From positions 1 through 57,016 of the forward strand of contig JBFWUT010000016.1 in the NCBI GenBank assembly GCA_050247135.1: a stretch of 57,016 bases of DNA, read 5' to 3'. The stretch comes from Berkiella sp050247135. GTDB lineage: Bacteria; Pseudomonadota; Gammaproteobacteria; Berkiellales; Berkiellaceae. Of this stretch, positions 43,456 to 52,931 are shown one piece after another. The position numbers and the translations under genes were made by a program. Under the pieces are notes generated by a model, which was not told the origin of the DNA, searched no databases, and worked only from the letters and a program-made list of their open reading frames with translations. How positions within the stretch are numbered: the first letter of the stretch is position 1; each line of letters opens with the position of its first letter.

Positions 43456-45336
43456 ATGATTGGCACCCCTATCTCCTTTTCCCAAAATGAAATGACCTTG
43501 CATAGGCGCATGTGCACACTTTTAAAGCAGTGTTTTGGAAAACTACCAGTCACTAAGCCAATCGTTCTAAGCGGGATAAAACTTCAAGGAAAACCTCTGT
43601 CAACGATATTGGCGATGCTAGAAAAAGAGTTCGACAACATTGCCTCAGTCACGTCACAGCAACTAGAGTACTCTGCCGACTTACCAGCCCTAATGGCAGA
43701 CCTAAATATTACTGACACTCAAACTAAGAAAGCGGCCAAATCAACAAGCCGTAAGCAACCCGCTACCACAACTCACAATAAAAAAGAAGCTTATGAAAGT
43801 TTTCATCGTCGTTTATCTTTTTGCACAACTACCAGCACACTTCTTTTTCAAGAACTTTATTTTCACAAGGATCTAGCGTCAATACAAACCGAACAACCAT
43901 TTCATCATGTTTGCAGTTATTTTATGTTGCTTGCTGCTATTTGTAACTTAAACATGGCCATTTATCAAACACATCCCGTTCATGAAACACTCAACAGAGA
44001 AAGAATATCCGCTTTATTTAAATCAAGTCACAATTGGATAATGTTACTTGAAAGTTATCATTTAAATTATGGACAGGGTGAAGATTATACAAATTTGCGA
44101 AAACTGTTTGTAACAAGAACGATCGATTTTCAAAATCAATTTTACCAAAATCCAGATTGGGTAGACCTATTCCCTGAAGAAATGAAATTGCCTTTGTCAC
44201 CAGAAGAACTTGAATATCATGTCGCGCAAAAAAATCAGCGTGCCAAGCTTTTGGGTTTACCTTTTGATGGTCACGTCATCATGCCTCAAGCAGATACCCT
44301 TTATGTCCCTTCTAACGCTAACCTGACGCAGCTATATGAAGCCATGAGAAGCATTTGTTTAAATGAATCAATGCTGGGAAGGCGTGCTCAATTTCTTTTT
44401 TATTATAATGCTCCTTATGGTAACGTCGATATTGTGGATGTTCGCTTGAATCCAGACACCCAAACGCTGGAGATCATTAATATTCATACCGGCAATAGTT
44501 GCGCACACCATGAATTTTTGTTGCAACTTTACGGTAAGTTAGCAAGTGCAAAGCTTCCTTTTCAATTACTTGCCTGTCAAGCTGACCTTGGACAACGCAC
44601 GCAAAATACCGCAGCATATGCCCTCAAGATCAGTTCATTGCTTTCTAAGATACCCTTCGGTGAACTTTTGGCCAAAGCAGCAAAGCGTCAGCCCACTTTC
44701 TCTGATGAAGCACATGCTTCGCCTCAAACACTTTATCATATACCAGAGATAGGTTGGTTCCCCGTTTCAGCCCTGGGTGATAAAGCAATGTTGTTAGATG
44801 AAAAAGCAGCAACTTTGCCTGCTTTACAAGCTAAAATGCCTGAATATACCGCAAAATATGCTTTATCTGACATGATCGGAGATGATCCTGACACAGCCTC
44901 TCACTATGTCGATTATTACCGCAGACGATTAGCGCATCGCCACTTTTCCCAAAATGCATTTGCTACCTTGACTTACGATGAACTTAAGAAAAAATTGCAG
45001 CCTAAAGATGATGCCCATATGTTAAGACTTGCGGCGACTGAACGCGCCAGCACTCGAGAGTTTCAATTTTTAGTTGAACATTTTAAAAAGAATCACCAAG
45101 AACAATGCTTGCATGAGAGGGCCGCAGAATCCGGTTTTACACCTTTGTTATGGACATTGAAAAAGAACTCTCCTAAAAAAGCAGCCATTTTACTCAATGC
45201 AACCTCTTTTGAAGCAGCAGAGCTTACTAGCAAAGACAATAAAGACAAGAAAAGCCCTCAAGATTACTTTGCTGGGGCGAAAGAAAGGGCGGTTAGGAAG
45301 AATCCGGTTTTGAGAAAGTTTTTGAAGCCTTCATGA
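43456..45336 (+). CDS. YopJ-family-like protein with all catalytic residues replaced
   Basis: 626 residues; weak GGAT site nine bases upstream of ATG. Residues ~315-400 align by eye without gaps to the YopJ core. YopJ His109, Glu128 and Cys172 correspond to Asn323, Asn342 and Ala386, with identical distances of 19 and 44. Conserved non-catalytic positions also match: VIDY/IVDV, SLILF/TLEII, QLP/KLP, and the Gln-Arg pair (YopJ 166-167, here 380-381). YopJ proteins acetylate Ser/Thr/Lys of host kinases; this one should be inactive unless chemistry differs. The C-terminal ~110 residues resemble degenerate ankyrin repeats ('ERAAESGFTPLLWTL'). No signal peptide. Confidence 0.62.
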   Translation: MIGTPISFSQNEMTLHRRMCTLLKQCFGKLPVTKPIVLSGIKLQGKPLSTILAMLEKEFDNIASVTSQQLEYSADLPALMADLNITDTQTKKAAKSTSRKQPATTTHNKKEAYESFHRRLSFCTTTSTLLFQELYFHKDLASIQTEQPFHHVCSYFMLLAAICNLNMAIYQTHPVHETLNRERISALFKSSHNWIMLLESYHLNYGQGEDYTNLRKLFVTRTIDFQNQFYQNPDWVDLFPEEMKLPLSPEELEYHVAQKNQRAKLLGLPFDGHVIMPQADTLYVPSNANLTQLYEAMRSICLNESMLGRRAQFLFYYNAPYGNVDIVDVRLNPDTQTLEIINIHTGNSCAHHEFLLQLYGKLASAKLPFQLLACQADLGQRTQNTAAYALKISSLLSKIPFGELLAKAAKRQPTFSDEAHASPQTLYHIPEIGWFPVSALGDKAMLLDEKAATLPALQAKMPEYTAKYALSDMIGDDPDTASHYVDYYRRRLAHRHFSQNAFATLTYDELKKKLQPKDDAHMLRLAATERASTREFQFLVEHFKKNHQEQCLHERAAESGFTPLLWTLKKNSPKKAAILLNATSFEAAELTSKDNKDKKSPQDYFAGAKERAVRKNPVLRKFLKPS

Positions 45337-45368
45337 TTGCTCATGCCAGCATAGCTAGCTTTAATTCC

Positions 45369-45430
45369 CGGCCCCGGAAGGGGCCGAAGAATTTAGCCCA
45401 CCGTAAGGAACACAGTGACGCAACGGTGGG
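45369..45430. repeat. Two hairpins in a gene-free stretch
   Basis: CGGCCCC/GGGGCCG (45369-45375, 45380-45386) and CCCACCGT/ACGGTGGG (45397-45404, 45423-45430). They lie between convergent genes and may end transcription; T-runs are weak. Confidence 0.45.
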
Positions 45431-45446
45431 AGAGGCAGAGTAAAGT

Positions 45447-46001
45447 TCACCTTACAATCTTGGCCATGACAAGCCCCGCAAAATACCAAGCAATGATAAC
45501 ATCAGCGATATTCACCAGCGTCGCTGTTGTAGGAATGCCCCACCAAGTCCAATTCGACAAATTGGTTAACACCGCTCCCGCTGTGACAGCAAACGTGACA
45601 AACCATGCTCTGCCAAGCAATGACGTGGTGTTACTGAATCCTAGTAAAATGGCAGCAATGAGTGCCACTAAAAAGCTAATACCAAACTGAATGGCCAGTG
45701 CCATTTTCATGTCCCACTTAATACCATCTGGCTGAACTGACATGTAAGCGAATGGCCCTTGTTTGGCTTTTTGCTCCCATTCTTTTTTCTTTTGTTCGTC
45801 CTTGGCCTCTTTAGGATCACAATAAGGGATCATATATAAGCCCGCACCGTTGGATTGGGTTTTTAGCGCTTCAGAGACGATTTTTCCTTCATCTTTGAAT
45901 GCTTTGACATCCCAGTTATGCCAAGGGAAGACCATCCATGAAAGACCAGTCCAAACAAAGACAATAATGGCACCTGCTATTGCGGCAAGAATTTTTCTCA
46001 T
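45447..46001 (-). CDS. Membrane protein with N-terminal and three C-terminal TM helices
   Basis: 184 residues; ATG preceded by AAGGAG. One TM helix at residues ~5-25 ('AIAGAIIVFVWTGLSWMVFP'), a periplasmic or cytosolic charged loop of ~70 residues with 'AGLYMIPYCDP' and 'GPFAYMSVQPDG', then three TM helices. This layout is shared with uncharacterised bacterial membrane proteins beginning with a 'W..FSWmvLPWH' motif. Function unknown. Probably co-transcribed with the serine hydrolase upstream. Confidence 0.75.
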   Translation of the reverse strand: MRKILAAIAGAIIVFVWTGLSWMVFPWHNWDVKAFKDEGKIVSEALKTQSNGAGLYMIPYCDPKEAKDEQKKKEWEQKAKQGPFAYMSVQPDGIKWDMKMALAIQFGISFLVALIAAILLGFSNTTSLLGRAWFVTFAVTAGAVLTNLSNWTWWGIPTTATLVNIADVIIAWYFAGLVMAKIVR

Positions 46002-46026
46002 TTAAAAGCTCCTTTTATTGATGAGT

Positions 46027-47178
46027 TCAACTTTTGGCACGGGCAGTTAAGTACAAATCAAAGAAATTCAAAGCAATTTTCGAAGCATGTTTCTTTTCAG
46101 CATTCGTTAAAATGATGATACCCACATCATCTTCAACGTAGCCCATAAAATTACGAAAGCCTTTTAAGTGACCTTGGTGATAGACTATTTTTTTGTTAGC
46201 GTAGGTCATTTGGTGCCATCCTAATCCATACGAAGGATTCGTCACTTTGCCTTTTTTAGCTTGCCAAACGATGACCGCTCTAGGGTTTTTCACAAAGGGG
46301 TGTGTTAATTGTTCAAGGGTCAGTTTAGAAACAATATGTGAAGGTTTTCCTAAATAGAGCTGCAAAAAGGGGACTAAATCTTTAACAGAAGCATTGATAC
46401 CACCCGCCGCAGGAAAAGCATAATAGCTGGTTGAATACTTCTGAGCAGGCATATATTTACCGCGGCCATTAGGAATATGCGGATAGGCTTTATCGGTTGC
46501 CATGAGCATTTGTTCATAACCGATACATGCATGCTGCATGCCTAAAGGAGTAAATAGTTCTTGTTTGATCACCGTATCAAGACGTTTGCCACAAGCACTG
46601 CTCACCACATCTTCAACTACGCCATACATCGCATTGTGATAAACGAAAGATTTTCCAGGTTGGGCGATGGCTTTGGTCTTTTGTAGTTTTGCAACAATAT
46701 TTTCCCGGGGAGTATAGCTTTCAATGCGTTCGTTAAAACCACCGTTGGGCACGCCAGTGCTGTGACTCATCAAATGACATATTTTGACGGGTTGCTTCGC
46801 ATTAGTCACTTTGAAATGAGGGACGTATTGACTCACAGGATCATGAAAAGATAATTTCCCTTGATCTTGTAAAATACCCACCAATGTAGCGTGCACGGGT
46901 TTAGAGAGGGAACCTATTTGAAACAAAGTCGTGGGTGTAATTTTGTCTTGTTGTCCGATCTTTTTTACCCCAAATCCTTTTATGTAATAAATTTTGTCGC
47001 GAGAAACAATAGCCACGGCAACGCCAGGGATCCCATTGGCTTTCATGATCTGGTTAATATTTTTTTCTAGCGCTGGAATAATTTCCGAAACCGATCGATC
47101 GGTTGAGTTGTTTGCAAAAGCGGCCAGTGAAATGAGTAGTGTTCCGATGACTAAAAGTTTACTGGTTAACTTAACCAC
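46027..47178 (-). CDS. Secreted beta-lactamase-family serine hydrolase
   Basis: 383 residues from GTG 47178, chosen for AAAGGG upstream and a proper signal peptide (KLLVIGTLLISLAAFA); the frame could extend to 47256. Class C/penicillin-binding fold: SxxK motif SLSK with Ser90 and Lys93 in 'LFQIGSLSKPVHA', YxN motif as YHN in 'KSFVYHNAMYGVVE', and a His-x-Gly version of the third motif in 'YHQGHLKGF'. 'LMSHSTGVPNGG' is also typical. These enzymes are usually esterases, D-amino peptidases or carboxypeptidases rather than true beta-lactamases. Located in the periplasm. Confidence 0.88.
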   Translation of the reverse strand: MVKLTSKLLVIGTLLISLAAFANNSTDRSVSEIIPALEKNINQIMKANGIPGVAVAIVSRDKIYYIKGFGVKKIGQQDKITPTTLFQIGSLSKPVHATLVGILQDQGKLSFHDPVSQYVPHFKVTNAKQPVKICHLMSHSTGVPNGGFNERIESYTPRENIVAKLQKTKAIAQPGKSFVYHNAMYGVVEDVVSSACGKRLDTVIKQELFTPLGMQHACIGYEQMLMATDKAYPHIPNGRGKYMPAQKYSTSYYAFPAAGGINASVKDLVPFLQLYLGKPSHIVSKLTLEQLTHPFVKNPRAVIVWQAKKGKVTNPSYGLGWHQMTYANKKIVYHQGHLKGFRNFMGYVEDDVGIIILTNAEKKHASKIALNFFDLYLTARAKS

Positions 47179-47308
47179 ATTGTTCCCTTTAATTGTGATT
47201 TTATTCGTGCTTTGAAGAGAAGATAAGCTAAAAGCCTCAGGAAAGAAAGTATACATTTATCATCATTTTACTAAAGTACACTGCTATTGTTTAAACTATT
47301 ATGCATCG

Positions 47309-47959
47309 TTATGAATTACTATCTGATTCATCTTCGTCTTCTTCTGCTTGACGAGTGCCCCCGCGGTAAGGCGCACTACCAGGTCTTGGACTTAAACGAG
47401 GCCCCCGTTTCACCTCTTCACCAAAACCTTTTTTACTGCCATAGCTAGGGCCTTTAGGCCTGATATGATCGGGAATGTGAGGAAGTTGCCAAGGATGCGC
47501 GTTAGCTTTAGGGACCGTTTTTTCGATAATGTCTTTTAAGTGGCTTACCTGAACGACCAAGGTATTACAGTGGGCATTAACGATGATATGCTGAGCCGTA
47601 GAACCCATAGCATGGGTATAACCTCCAACCCCATGGCTTCCTAATACTATCAGATCACATTGCTCTTGTTTGGCAACCTTTAAAATCAAGGACTGCCCTT
47701 CACCCACCATAATGAATTGATGATCTTCGCTTACGCCCACCTGCAAACATAAATCATGCAAGCTTTGCTCTGCCACTTCCTTTTTTTGCTGGATAGCTTT
47801 TTCTCTGGCAGTGAAATCAGACAACCCCGCCAGTGGAGGCTCAACCACATGTAGCGCCAGCAAGGTTCCCTGGCATAGTTGAGCCAGTGTGGCTGCCTGT
47901 TCAGCGATATAGAGACTTTGTGGGCCTAAATCCGTCGCAAAGAGGATTTTTGAATACAT
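47309..47959 (-). CDS. Universal stress protein (UspA) with an acidic/basic tail
   Basis: 216 residues. Residues 1-140 are a complete UspA domain: 'KILFATDLGPQSLYIAEQA', 'LLALHVVEPP', 'CDLIVLGSHGVGGYTHAMGS' with the GxxG(x8-9)G[ST] ATP-binding loop, and 'NTLVVQVS' at the end. The remaining ~75 residues are a disordered extension with Pro, Arg and Gly, closing in an Asp/Glu/Ser run (EEDEDESDSNS). Such a tail is not usual for UspA proteins. Cytosolic, probably nucleotide-binding. Confidence 0.88.
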   Translation of the reverse strand: MYSKILFATDLGPQSLYIAEQAATLAQLCQGTLLALHVVEPPLAGLSDFTAREKAIQQKKEVAEQSLHDLCLQVGVSEDHQFIMVGEGQSLILKVAKQEQCDLIVLGSHGVGGYTHAMGSTAQHIIVNAHCNTLVVQVSHLKDIIEKTVPKANAHPWQLPHIPDHIRPKGPSYGSKKGFGEEVKRGPRLSPRPGSAPYRGGTRQAEEDEDESDSNS

Positions 47960-48064
47960 ATAAGCAATCCTGTTATTTAGCTGAATATCTTACTTTGGGC
48001 GGAGCCCTTGAATCTGCATAAAACTATGTTAGTATACTGCCAACAGTTAACAGAGATCACCAAC

Positions 48065-48631
48065 ATGGCAAATCCAAAACAATCCTTATTTGCTCGCGGT
48101 AAAAATGCCGTCATCAATACCTTAACGTCGATTAAAGATTCGGTGCAAACGAAGTGGGAAAAATACCACATAACGAACTACACCATTGCTATCAGCACCG
48201 CAACGAGTACGCTCAAACTGAGCATTAGACTCTTGCCCATTATAGTCGAAGCTTTGACAACAGTAGCAATTCTACAACTGTTACAGTTTTTATTACCCTC
48301 CATATTATTTACCCCCTGGTTCTATATCCCTGTCATGTTAATGGTCTCGGGTTATATAGGGTATAACAAATATCATGAATTGATAGAACGCGCTAAACTC
48401 GATCATCAGATTGTTGAAAATGAGAAAAAAATTACAGCTAGTCAGGAAATCAACAAGAAACTCGGTAAAACAGTTGCCGATTTGCAAGCAGAACTGACAG
48501 CGACCAAAAAATCATTGAACACGCTAAACAAATTGTGTGATGCTAAAAAGCCATTACGCAATAACGCTAAACAAGTCAGGCCTGTTGCAATAGAGCTTCG
48601 AAGAAGTGAACGTTTACGAGCAAAAGTGTAA
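48065..48631 (+). CDS. Two-TM protein with a coiled-coil tail
   Basis: 188 residues from ATG 48065; an upstream ATG at 48008 is less likely. The first ~55 residues are basic and amphipathic, then two hydrophobic helices (about 68-90 and 93-112), then a coiled coil ('EKKITASQEINKKLGKTVAD') and a basic end (RRSERLRAKV). Only two bases separate its stop from the ankyrin gene, so they are an operon. A membrane-anchored partner of the ankyrin protein is plausible. Family not recognised. Confidence 0.6.
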   Translation: MANPKQSLFARGKNAVINTLTSIKDSVQTKWEKYHITNYTIAISTATSTLKLSIRLLPIIVEALTTVAILQLLQFLLPSILFTPWFYIPVMLMVSGYIGYNKYHELIERAKLDHQIVENEKKITASQEINKKLGKTVADLQAELTATKKSLNTLNKLCDAKKPLRNNAKQVRPVAIELRRSERLRAKV

Positions 48632-48633
48632 TC

Positions 48634-51204
48634 ATGTTTGAACCATTATTCATTTTATTACAAAAGACCTATCCTAATCCCAATACAGCTTTAACGACTC
48701 TAAAGACGTGGTTTAAAAAAAAAGCCGTTAAACCTGATGATATTCAACATTTAAATGCAACATCCACTCTAAGCACCCAGCTACTGAACGCAGCCGCGGC
48801 TTCAGGCTTTACATCTGTGTTTTCATATTTAGTGACACAAGGGTTCTCGCCATTTCGAGCATTGCTTCCCTTTGGCTTTAATGCCTTTCATCATGTCGTT
48901 AATTTGAGACATAAAGAGATGGCCGAAGTGCTCCTGAAGGCTCATCCTTCGCTTATTCATACTCAAAGCCGACAAGGTGCCACCGCCTTATTTTTAGCTT
49001 GCCAACAAGGAAACTTGCCCCTGGCAACCTGGTTGGTGCAACAAGGTGCATCCCTGAATCAAGGCGATATACATGGTTTAACACCGATGGGCGTTGCCTT
49101 TATTGGCCGACATGCTGAACTTTTAGCCTTTTTATTAAAAGCCGGCGCAAGTCCGTTATTATTCGAACATGCGCATAATCAAAACAAACTATTATGGTCT
49201 TTTAGCCAACCACCCGCACATGCTCATAAAATACGCTGTTTGAATCTGTTGCTGGCTCATGGAGGTGGATTACACTTAAGCGCCATCCCCGATGAAATAG
49301 GGGATTTTTTGCATGTGGATAGGAAAGCTCCAGCAGATTTTCTGTTGATTGGCGAAGAAAAACAAGCCGATGGTCTTTATAAAAAAAGACTGTTTACGAC
49401 TTTAGCTTCGCTAGAAAAATACATCAACCATCCCAATTGGCGATTTGAAAAAGCGTCCTTAGCAAGAACATGTCAACATCCTCTTCTAAAAGAATCAGCA
49501 GTCGCGAAAGCATTGAGTGGATTATTAGCGCAAAATCCCACTGAAGTAGCAGAGCCTAACACTCCTGACGGTGTTGACGTGATGGTAGATCCTCTCAACA
49601 ACCGAAAGGGATTAGCCAAAGATCAATTGCTTATTCAATTTCAACAGCAATTGCAAATAATGCAACGTTGCAACCAATCTATCCTTGAAATCCGTATCAA
49701 AAATTTACCTCACTCTCGCCTGCAAGCACTGCTTCATTGCGCTATGCAAAGCGTTCATGCGATGACCGCGCTCGCTCATCATAACGAGGCAGCCTTATTA
49801 GCCATTCAAGAACAACCGGTTTATTTTCTGGCTTTCACTGAGTTTAATGCTTTAGTGCAAGGGATCAGTCACATCCTGAATCATTCAACATCGCTTGGTG
49901 CCTCAACGTTATATACGGTCTTAGATAACTCGTTAAAAGATATCCTTAAGCAAGATGGTGAAGTCTTAAAGGATAAATACGCCAGTTTATATAACTCACT
50001 GGTCGATGCCAGAGCGCTCTTTTTAGCTAAAATGACACGTTGTTATTTGGCACAAGGCAAACATGATGTCGCGGTTAATCTTAGCTTAGAGAGCATGACC
50101 GTTAACGATCAATTACTCATTGATAATGACTCACTCAAGTTCTCTGCTGAATTGACCAAGGCGATTTGTTTAATTAGCACCTCAGAGGTTTTTATTACGC
50201 AAGGTTGGGTCAGCAAGGCATTACGTCACACGACACAAGCCATCAATTTATTAAATAACAGTTGGTATTATGATGCGCTGGTTATCAAGCAAGTACAGCA
50301 ATTAGCCAATAGCTTGGCAGAACGAGATAAAGCCCCTCGCTCTATTGATTTAATTAAACAAGCTATTCGATATTTAAAATCGCTTCCCAGCTTGCACGAT
50401 GCGCAAGGTTTAGAAATTCAACGATACATAAATGAACTTGAGGCACAACATCATCAATTACAAACCCGCGCTTATAACGCCCGTGTAGACATTGCCAAAC
50501 AGCATTTAAGCGAAACCTGTGATATTATCGAAGATATTGAGAATTTATCTATTTATATTACACCCAAGATAGATGTCTTCTCAGCTCACCTTCAAGAGTC
50601 GTATTTTAGCTTTATTGCCAACAATGGCAGTTTTAGACTGCAAAACAACAAACAACTGGTCATCACTCAAGAATGTTTGCTCAGTAAAAAATTTCCCGAA
50701 CAAATAGCCCAGCTTGCCAAAATTCTTGCTTTCAAACCTGTCACTCCGCTTGAAGTAGTCGCAGCTGAATTAGCCGATTTGCATTTAGAACCCACTGAAG
50801 AAACCTATGGTTTTAAAAAGCCTGCCGGCTTTACCCGAATTGTGCCCATTGAGTCGAGCAGTTTACCCAAAAATACACTGTTTGTAACCATGCCTGAAAG
50901 TTCAGAAGCCTTTATGCCATTTTATAAACTGTTTCGCAATCAACATACTTATTATCCCGTTGCTTCAATAGCCTCTAAAGGCCTAAATAAACAGGGCATT
51001 AAATTAGGCACCGCTCTTAGCCATGAACAGGGCAAAGCACCAGAGAACATCGCCGTCGGACGTTTAAAAATTGAAGGCACAAAGCGCGCCAAAGGGCGAG
51101 TTGAACAAACGATTCTGGCTGAAAATGGCAAACAGCGTAAGCTTTATGTATTTAGAGAAGTGGTTGATAAAAAGACCGAAGAACGCAAACGTTACTTGTA
51201 TTAA
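48634..51204 (+). CDS. Large ankyrin-repeat protein
   Basis: 856 residues. Ankyrin repeats occupy residues ~45-190: 'LLNAAAASGFTSVFSYLVTQG', 'NAFHHVVNLRHKEMAEVLL', 'GATALFLACQQGNLPLATWL', 'GLTPMGVAFIGRHAELLAFL'. The middle (~330-640) is helical and TPR-like in rhythm without a clear consensus. The C-terminal ~150 residues hold strands with 'FTRIVPIESSSLPKNTLFV' and a basic end. No signal peptide. Follows the TM/coiled-coil gene in one operon. Ankyrins mediate host-protein binding in many Legionella and Coxiella effectors; the target is unknown. Confidence 0.78.
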   Translation: MFEPLFILLQKTYPNPNTALTTLKTWFKKKAVKPDDIQHLNATSTLSTQLLNAAAASGFTSVFSYLVTQGFSPFRALLPFGFNAFHHVVNLRHKEMAEVLLKAHPSLIHTQSRQGATALFLACQQGNLPLATWLVQQGASLNQGDIHGLTPMGVAFIGRHAELLAFLLKAGASPLLFEHAHNQNKLLWSFSQPPAHAHKIRCLNLLLAHGGGLHLSAIPDEIGDFLHVDRKAPADFLLIGEEKQADGLYKKRLFTTLASLEKYINHPNWRFEKASLARTCQHPLLKESAVAKALSGLLAQNPTEVAEPNTPDGVDVMVDPLNNRKGLAKDQLLIQFQQQLQIMQRCNQSILEIRIKNLPHSRLQALLHCAMQSVHAMTALAHHNEAALLAIQEQPVYFLAFTEFNALVQGISHILNHSTSLGASTLYTVLDNSLKDILKQDGEVLKDKYASLYNSLVDARALFLAKMTRCYLAQGKHDVAVNLSLESMTVNDQLLIDNDSLKFSAELTKAICLISTSEVFITQGWVSKALRHTTQAINLLNNSWYYDALVIKQVQQLANSLAERDKAPRSIDLIKQAIRYLKSLPSLHDAQGLEIQRYINELEAQHHQLQTRAYNARVDIAKQHLSETCDIIEDIENLSIYITPKIDVFSAHLQESYFSFIANNGSFRLQNNKQLVITQECLLSKKFPEQIAQLAKILAFKPVTPLEVVAAELADLHLEPTEETYGFKKPAGFTRIVPIESSSLPKNTLFVTMPESSEAFMPFYKLFRNQHTYYPVASIASKGLNKQGIKLGTALSHEQGKAPENIAVGRLKIEGTKRAKGRVEQTILAENGKQRKLYVFREVVDKKTEERKRYLY

Positions 51205-51209
51205 TTGCC

Positions 51210-51617
51210 CTAGTGATCAGATAACGGATTATTGCGCCTGGTTGCCTTGGTTTTGCTATGGCGCTTTTTCTTATCCAAGCGCTTCGTTTTAGCCGCTTTA
51301 GAAGGTTTGGTTTTTTTGCGCTTTTTAGGCGGCACCCGCGCTTTCTCAATCCATTCATTTAAACGTTCTAAGGCATCTTCTTTGTTTCGTTGCTGAGTAC
51401 GATAACGGGTGGCTTTAATAATCAAATCGCCAGCGGCGGTAAGCTTATTACCCAGTAGTGCAATCAAACGCTCTTTAACGGCAGGCGGGATAGATGGTGA
51501 TTCAAACACATTGAAGCGCATTTGCACACCGGTGGCCACTTTGTTGACATTTTGCCCGCCAGGACCTGGCGAGCGAATGTGCGACCATTTAATTTCAGTT
51601 GGGTCAATTTCAATCAT
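51210..51617 (-). CDS. arfB: Alternative ribosome-rescue factor, peptidyl-tRNA hydrolase ArfB
   Basis: 135 residues from ATG 51617. The GGQ catalytic motif is at residues 20-22 within 'RSPGPGGQNVNKVATGVQMR', followed by the class I release-factor-like fold without a codon-recognition domain. The C-terminal tail is very basic (PPKKRKKTKPSKAAKTKR), as needed to occupy the empty mRNA channel of stalled ribosomes. It releases peptides from non-stop ribosomes. Its start is next to the stop of the flavin monooxygenase gene, implying coupling. Confidence 0.92.
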   Translation of the reverse strand: MIEIDPTEIKWSHIRSPGPGGQNVNKVATGVQMRFNVFESPSIPPAVKERLIALLGNKLTAAGDLIIKATRYRTQQRNKEDALERLNEWIEKARVPPKKRKKTKPSKAAKTKRLDKKKRHSKTKATRRNNPLSDH

Positions 51618-51619
51618 AT

Positions 51620-52693
51620 TTATAATTTTGCAACAAGCCGACTGGGTCTTGCAACCATTTCTTGGCACTGGGTTTCTTGTGTGATCTTAGCAACAATTTC
51701 TCTGGCCTGCCGCGTACCATCTGAAATAATCACTGTTTCTTGATCCTGATGAGGCTGCCCCGCTATATATAGACCAGGAATATCGCTCACTCCATTTTGC
51801 TGCGCTGGACCATATACACTCAACCCGCTTAACAGCTCATCTAATACTTTTAGCGAACGGTCAAATCCTGTCGCGAAAACAATGGCGCCATAACTCTGAA
51901 CCGGTATTAGTTGCAACTTATCGTCTTTTTTAAACAATAAATCATTGTTCAAAACATTCAGTAATCTGCCTTCGTTTTTGATGTTTCTCTTTAACAAGCC
52001 GTTGAGGGTCGGCACTACATCGGTCGTTGATGCTTCATAAAGATGCTGATTACGACTCACAATGTCTTCTTGAGAATAAGCACAAGCGATATCAACGAAC
52101 AAACCTTGATTGTGAATATCCATTGCTATACTTAAGGCGCTAGCCCCACTGCCGACCACCAGCACTCTGCCTGATGGAAAAACAGCGCTAGAGCGGTATT
52201 CGCTGCTATGTAAAATAAAGGGATGTCCTCTGTCTTTGAGCTTGATGGCAGCTTCTGGCCATTTAGGAGTTTGCCTAGGGCCGATACAGCTAATCACATT
52301 TTCACAATTATAAGAAAACTGATTGGTGGTCACGATAAACTTTCCGTCACCACTGTGCCTGACGTTCTCAACTTTATTTTGATAGCAAACCGGTAGCGCA
52401 AATCGATCGGCATACCATTTAAAAAAACGGATCATCTCATCGCGACTTGGGTGTTTTTTTTCGCCAAATAGTTTGCCGACATCCACACCAGGCATTTCAA
52501 CCTTATCCGCTGGCATCGCGAGCTGATAATTATCCCATAAATGATGCCAATGGCTGGCAACCACATTCGATTGCTCAAGCACAACATGTTGAATACCTTG
52601 CTCTTTGAGCAGATAGCTCGCGGCCAAACCGGTGGGGCCTGCGCCAATCACCACCGTATGGATATGTCGGAGCGGTTTAAAGGAGTACAGCAT
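51620..52693 (-). CDS. Flavin-containing monooxygenase-like FAD/NAD(P) oxidoreductase
   Basis: 357 residues from ATG 52693, chosen for GGGAAAA upstream. FAD-binding motif 'TVVIGAGPTGLAASYLLKEQG' with GxGxxG, NAD(P)-binding 'VLVVGSGASALSIAMDI', the 'ISCIGPRQTPKWPE' linker and the second 'IVFATGFDRS' (ATG motif of FMO and YUCCA-type enzymes). Likely oxidises a small nucleophile or acts as a reductase. Operon with arfB. Confidence 0.87.
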   Translation of the reverse strand: MLYSFKPLRHIHTVVIGAGPTGLAASYLLKEQGIQHVVLEQSNVVASHWHHLWDNYQLAMPADKVEMPGVDVGKLFGEKKHPSRDEMIRFFKWYADRFALPVCYQNKVENVRHSGDGKFIVTTNQFSYNCENVISCIGPRQTPKWPEAAIKLKDRGHPFILHSSEYRSSAVFPSGRVLVVGSGASALSIAMDIHNQGLFVDIACAYSQEDIVSRNQHLYEASTTDVVPTLNGLLKRNIKNEGRLLNVLNNDLLFKKDDKLQLIPVQSYGAIVFATGFDRSLKVLDELLSGLSVYGPAQQNGVSDIPGLYIAGQPHQDQETVIISDGTRQAREIVAKITQETQCQEMVARPSRLVAKL

Positions 52694-52793
52694 CGTGGTT
52701 TTCCCAAAAAGGGAGCATGTTAGCAAAAAATACCGCGTGGGTTTTTATTTTTTGTCCCCCATTAACATATTGCGCCGCAGCAATGATAGCCCT

Positions 52794-52845
52794 AAAGGGG
52801 GTAATAGTGAGGTTAAGGGGGTAATATGTGGTTGATATTACCCCC
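52794..52845. repeat. Direct and inverted GGGGGTAATA repeats upstream of the flavin gene
   Basis: AAGGGGGTAATA occurs twice (starting 52794 and 52815) and the second copy forms a perfect 11-bp hairpin with ATATTACCCCC (52835-52845). It lies in a 238-base gene-free stretch; could be an operator or a remnant. A frame after it (52829-52936) reads like a protein end ('ETAASQFILGKLAKIKND') but has no start, so it may be a decayed gene. Confidence 0.45.
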
Positions 52846-52931
52846 TATGAGAATGTTAAAAAATATTATCCTAAAGAAACCGCTGCAAGCCAATTTATTT
52901 TGGGCAAATTAGCAAAAATAAAAAATGATGA

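Noticed and set aside
46027..47178. Antibiotic-resistance beta-lactamase
   Set aside because: The third motif is His-x-Gly rather than Lys-Thr-Gly-like class C, and the protein resembles the broader esterase/carboxypeptidase family, so resistance is not supported.
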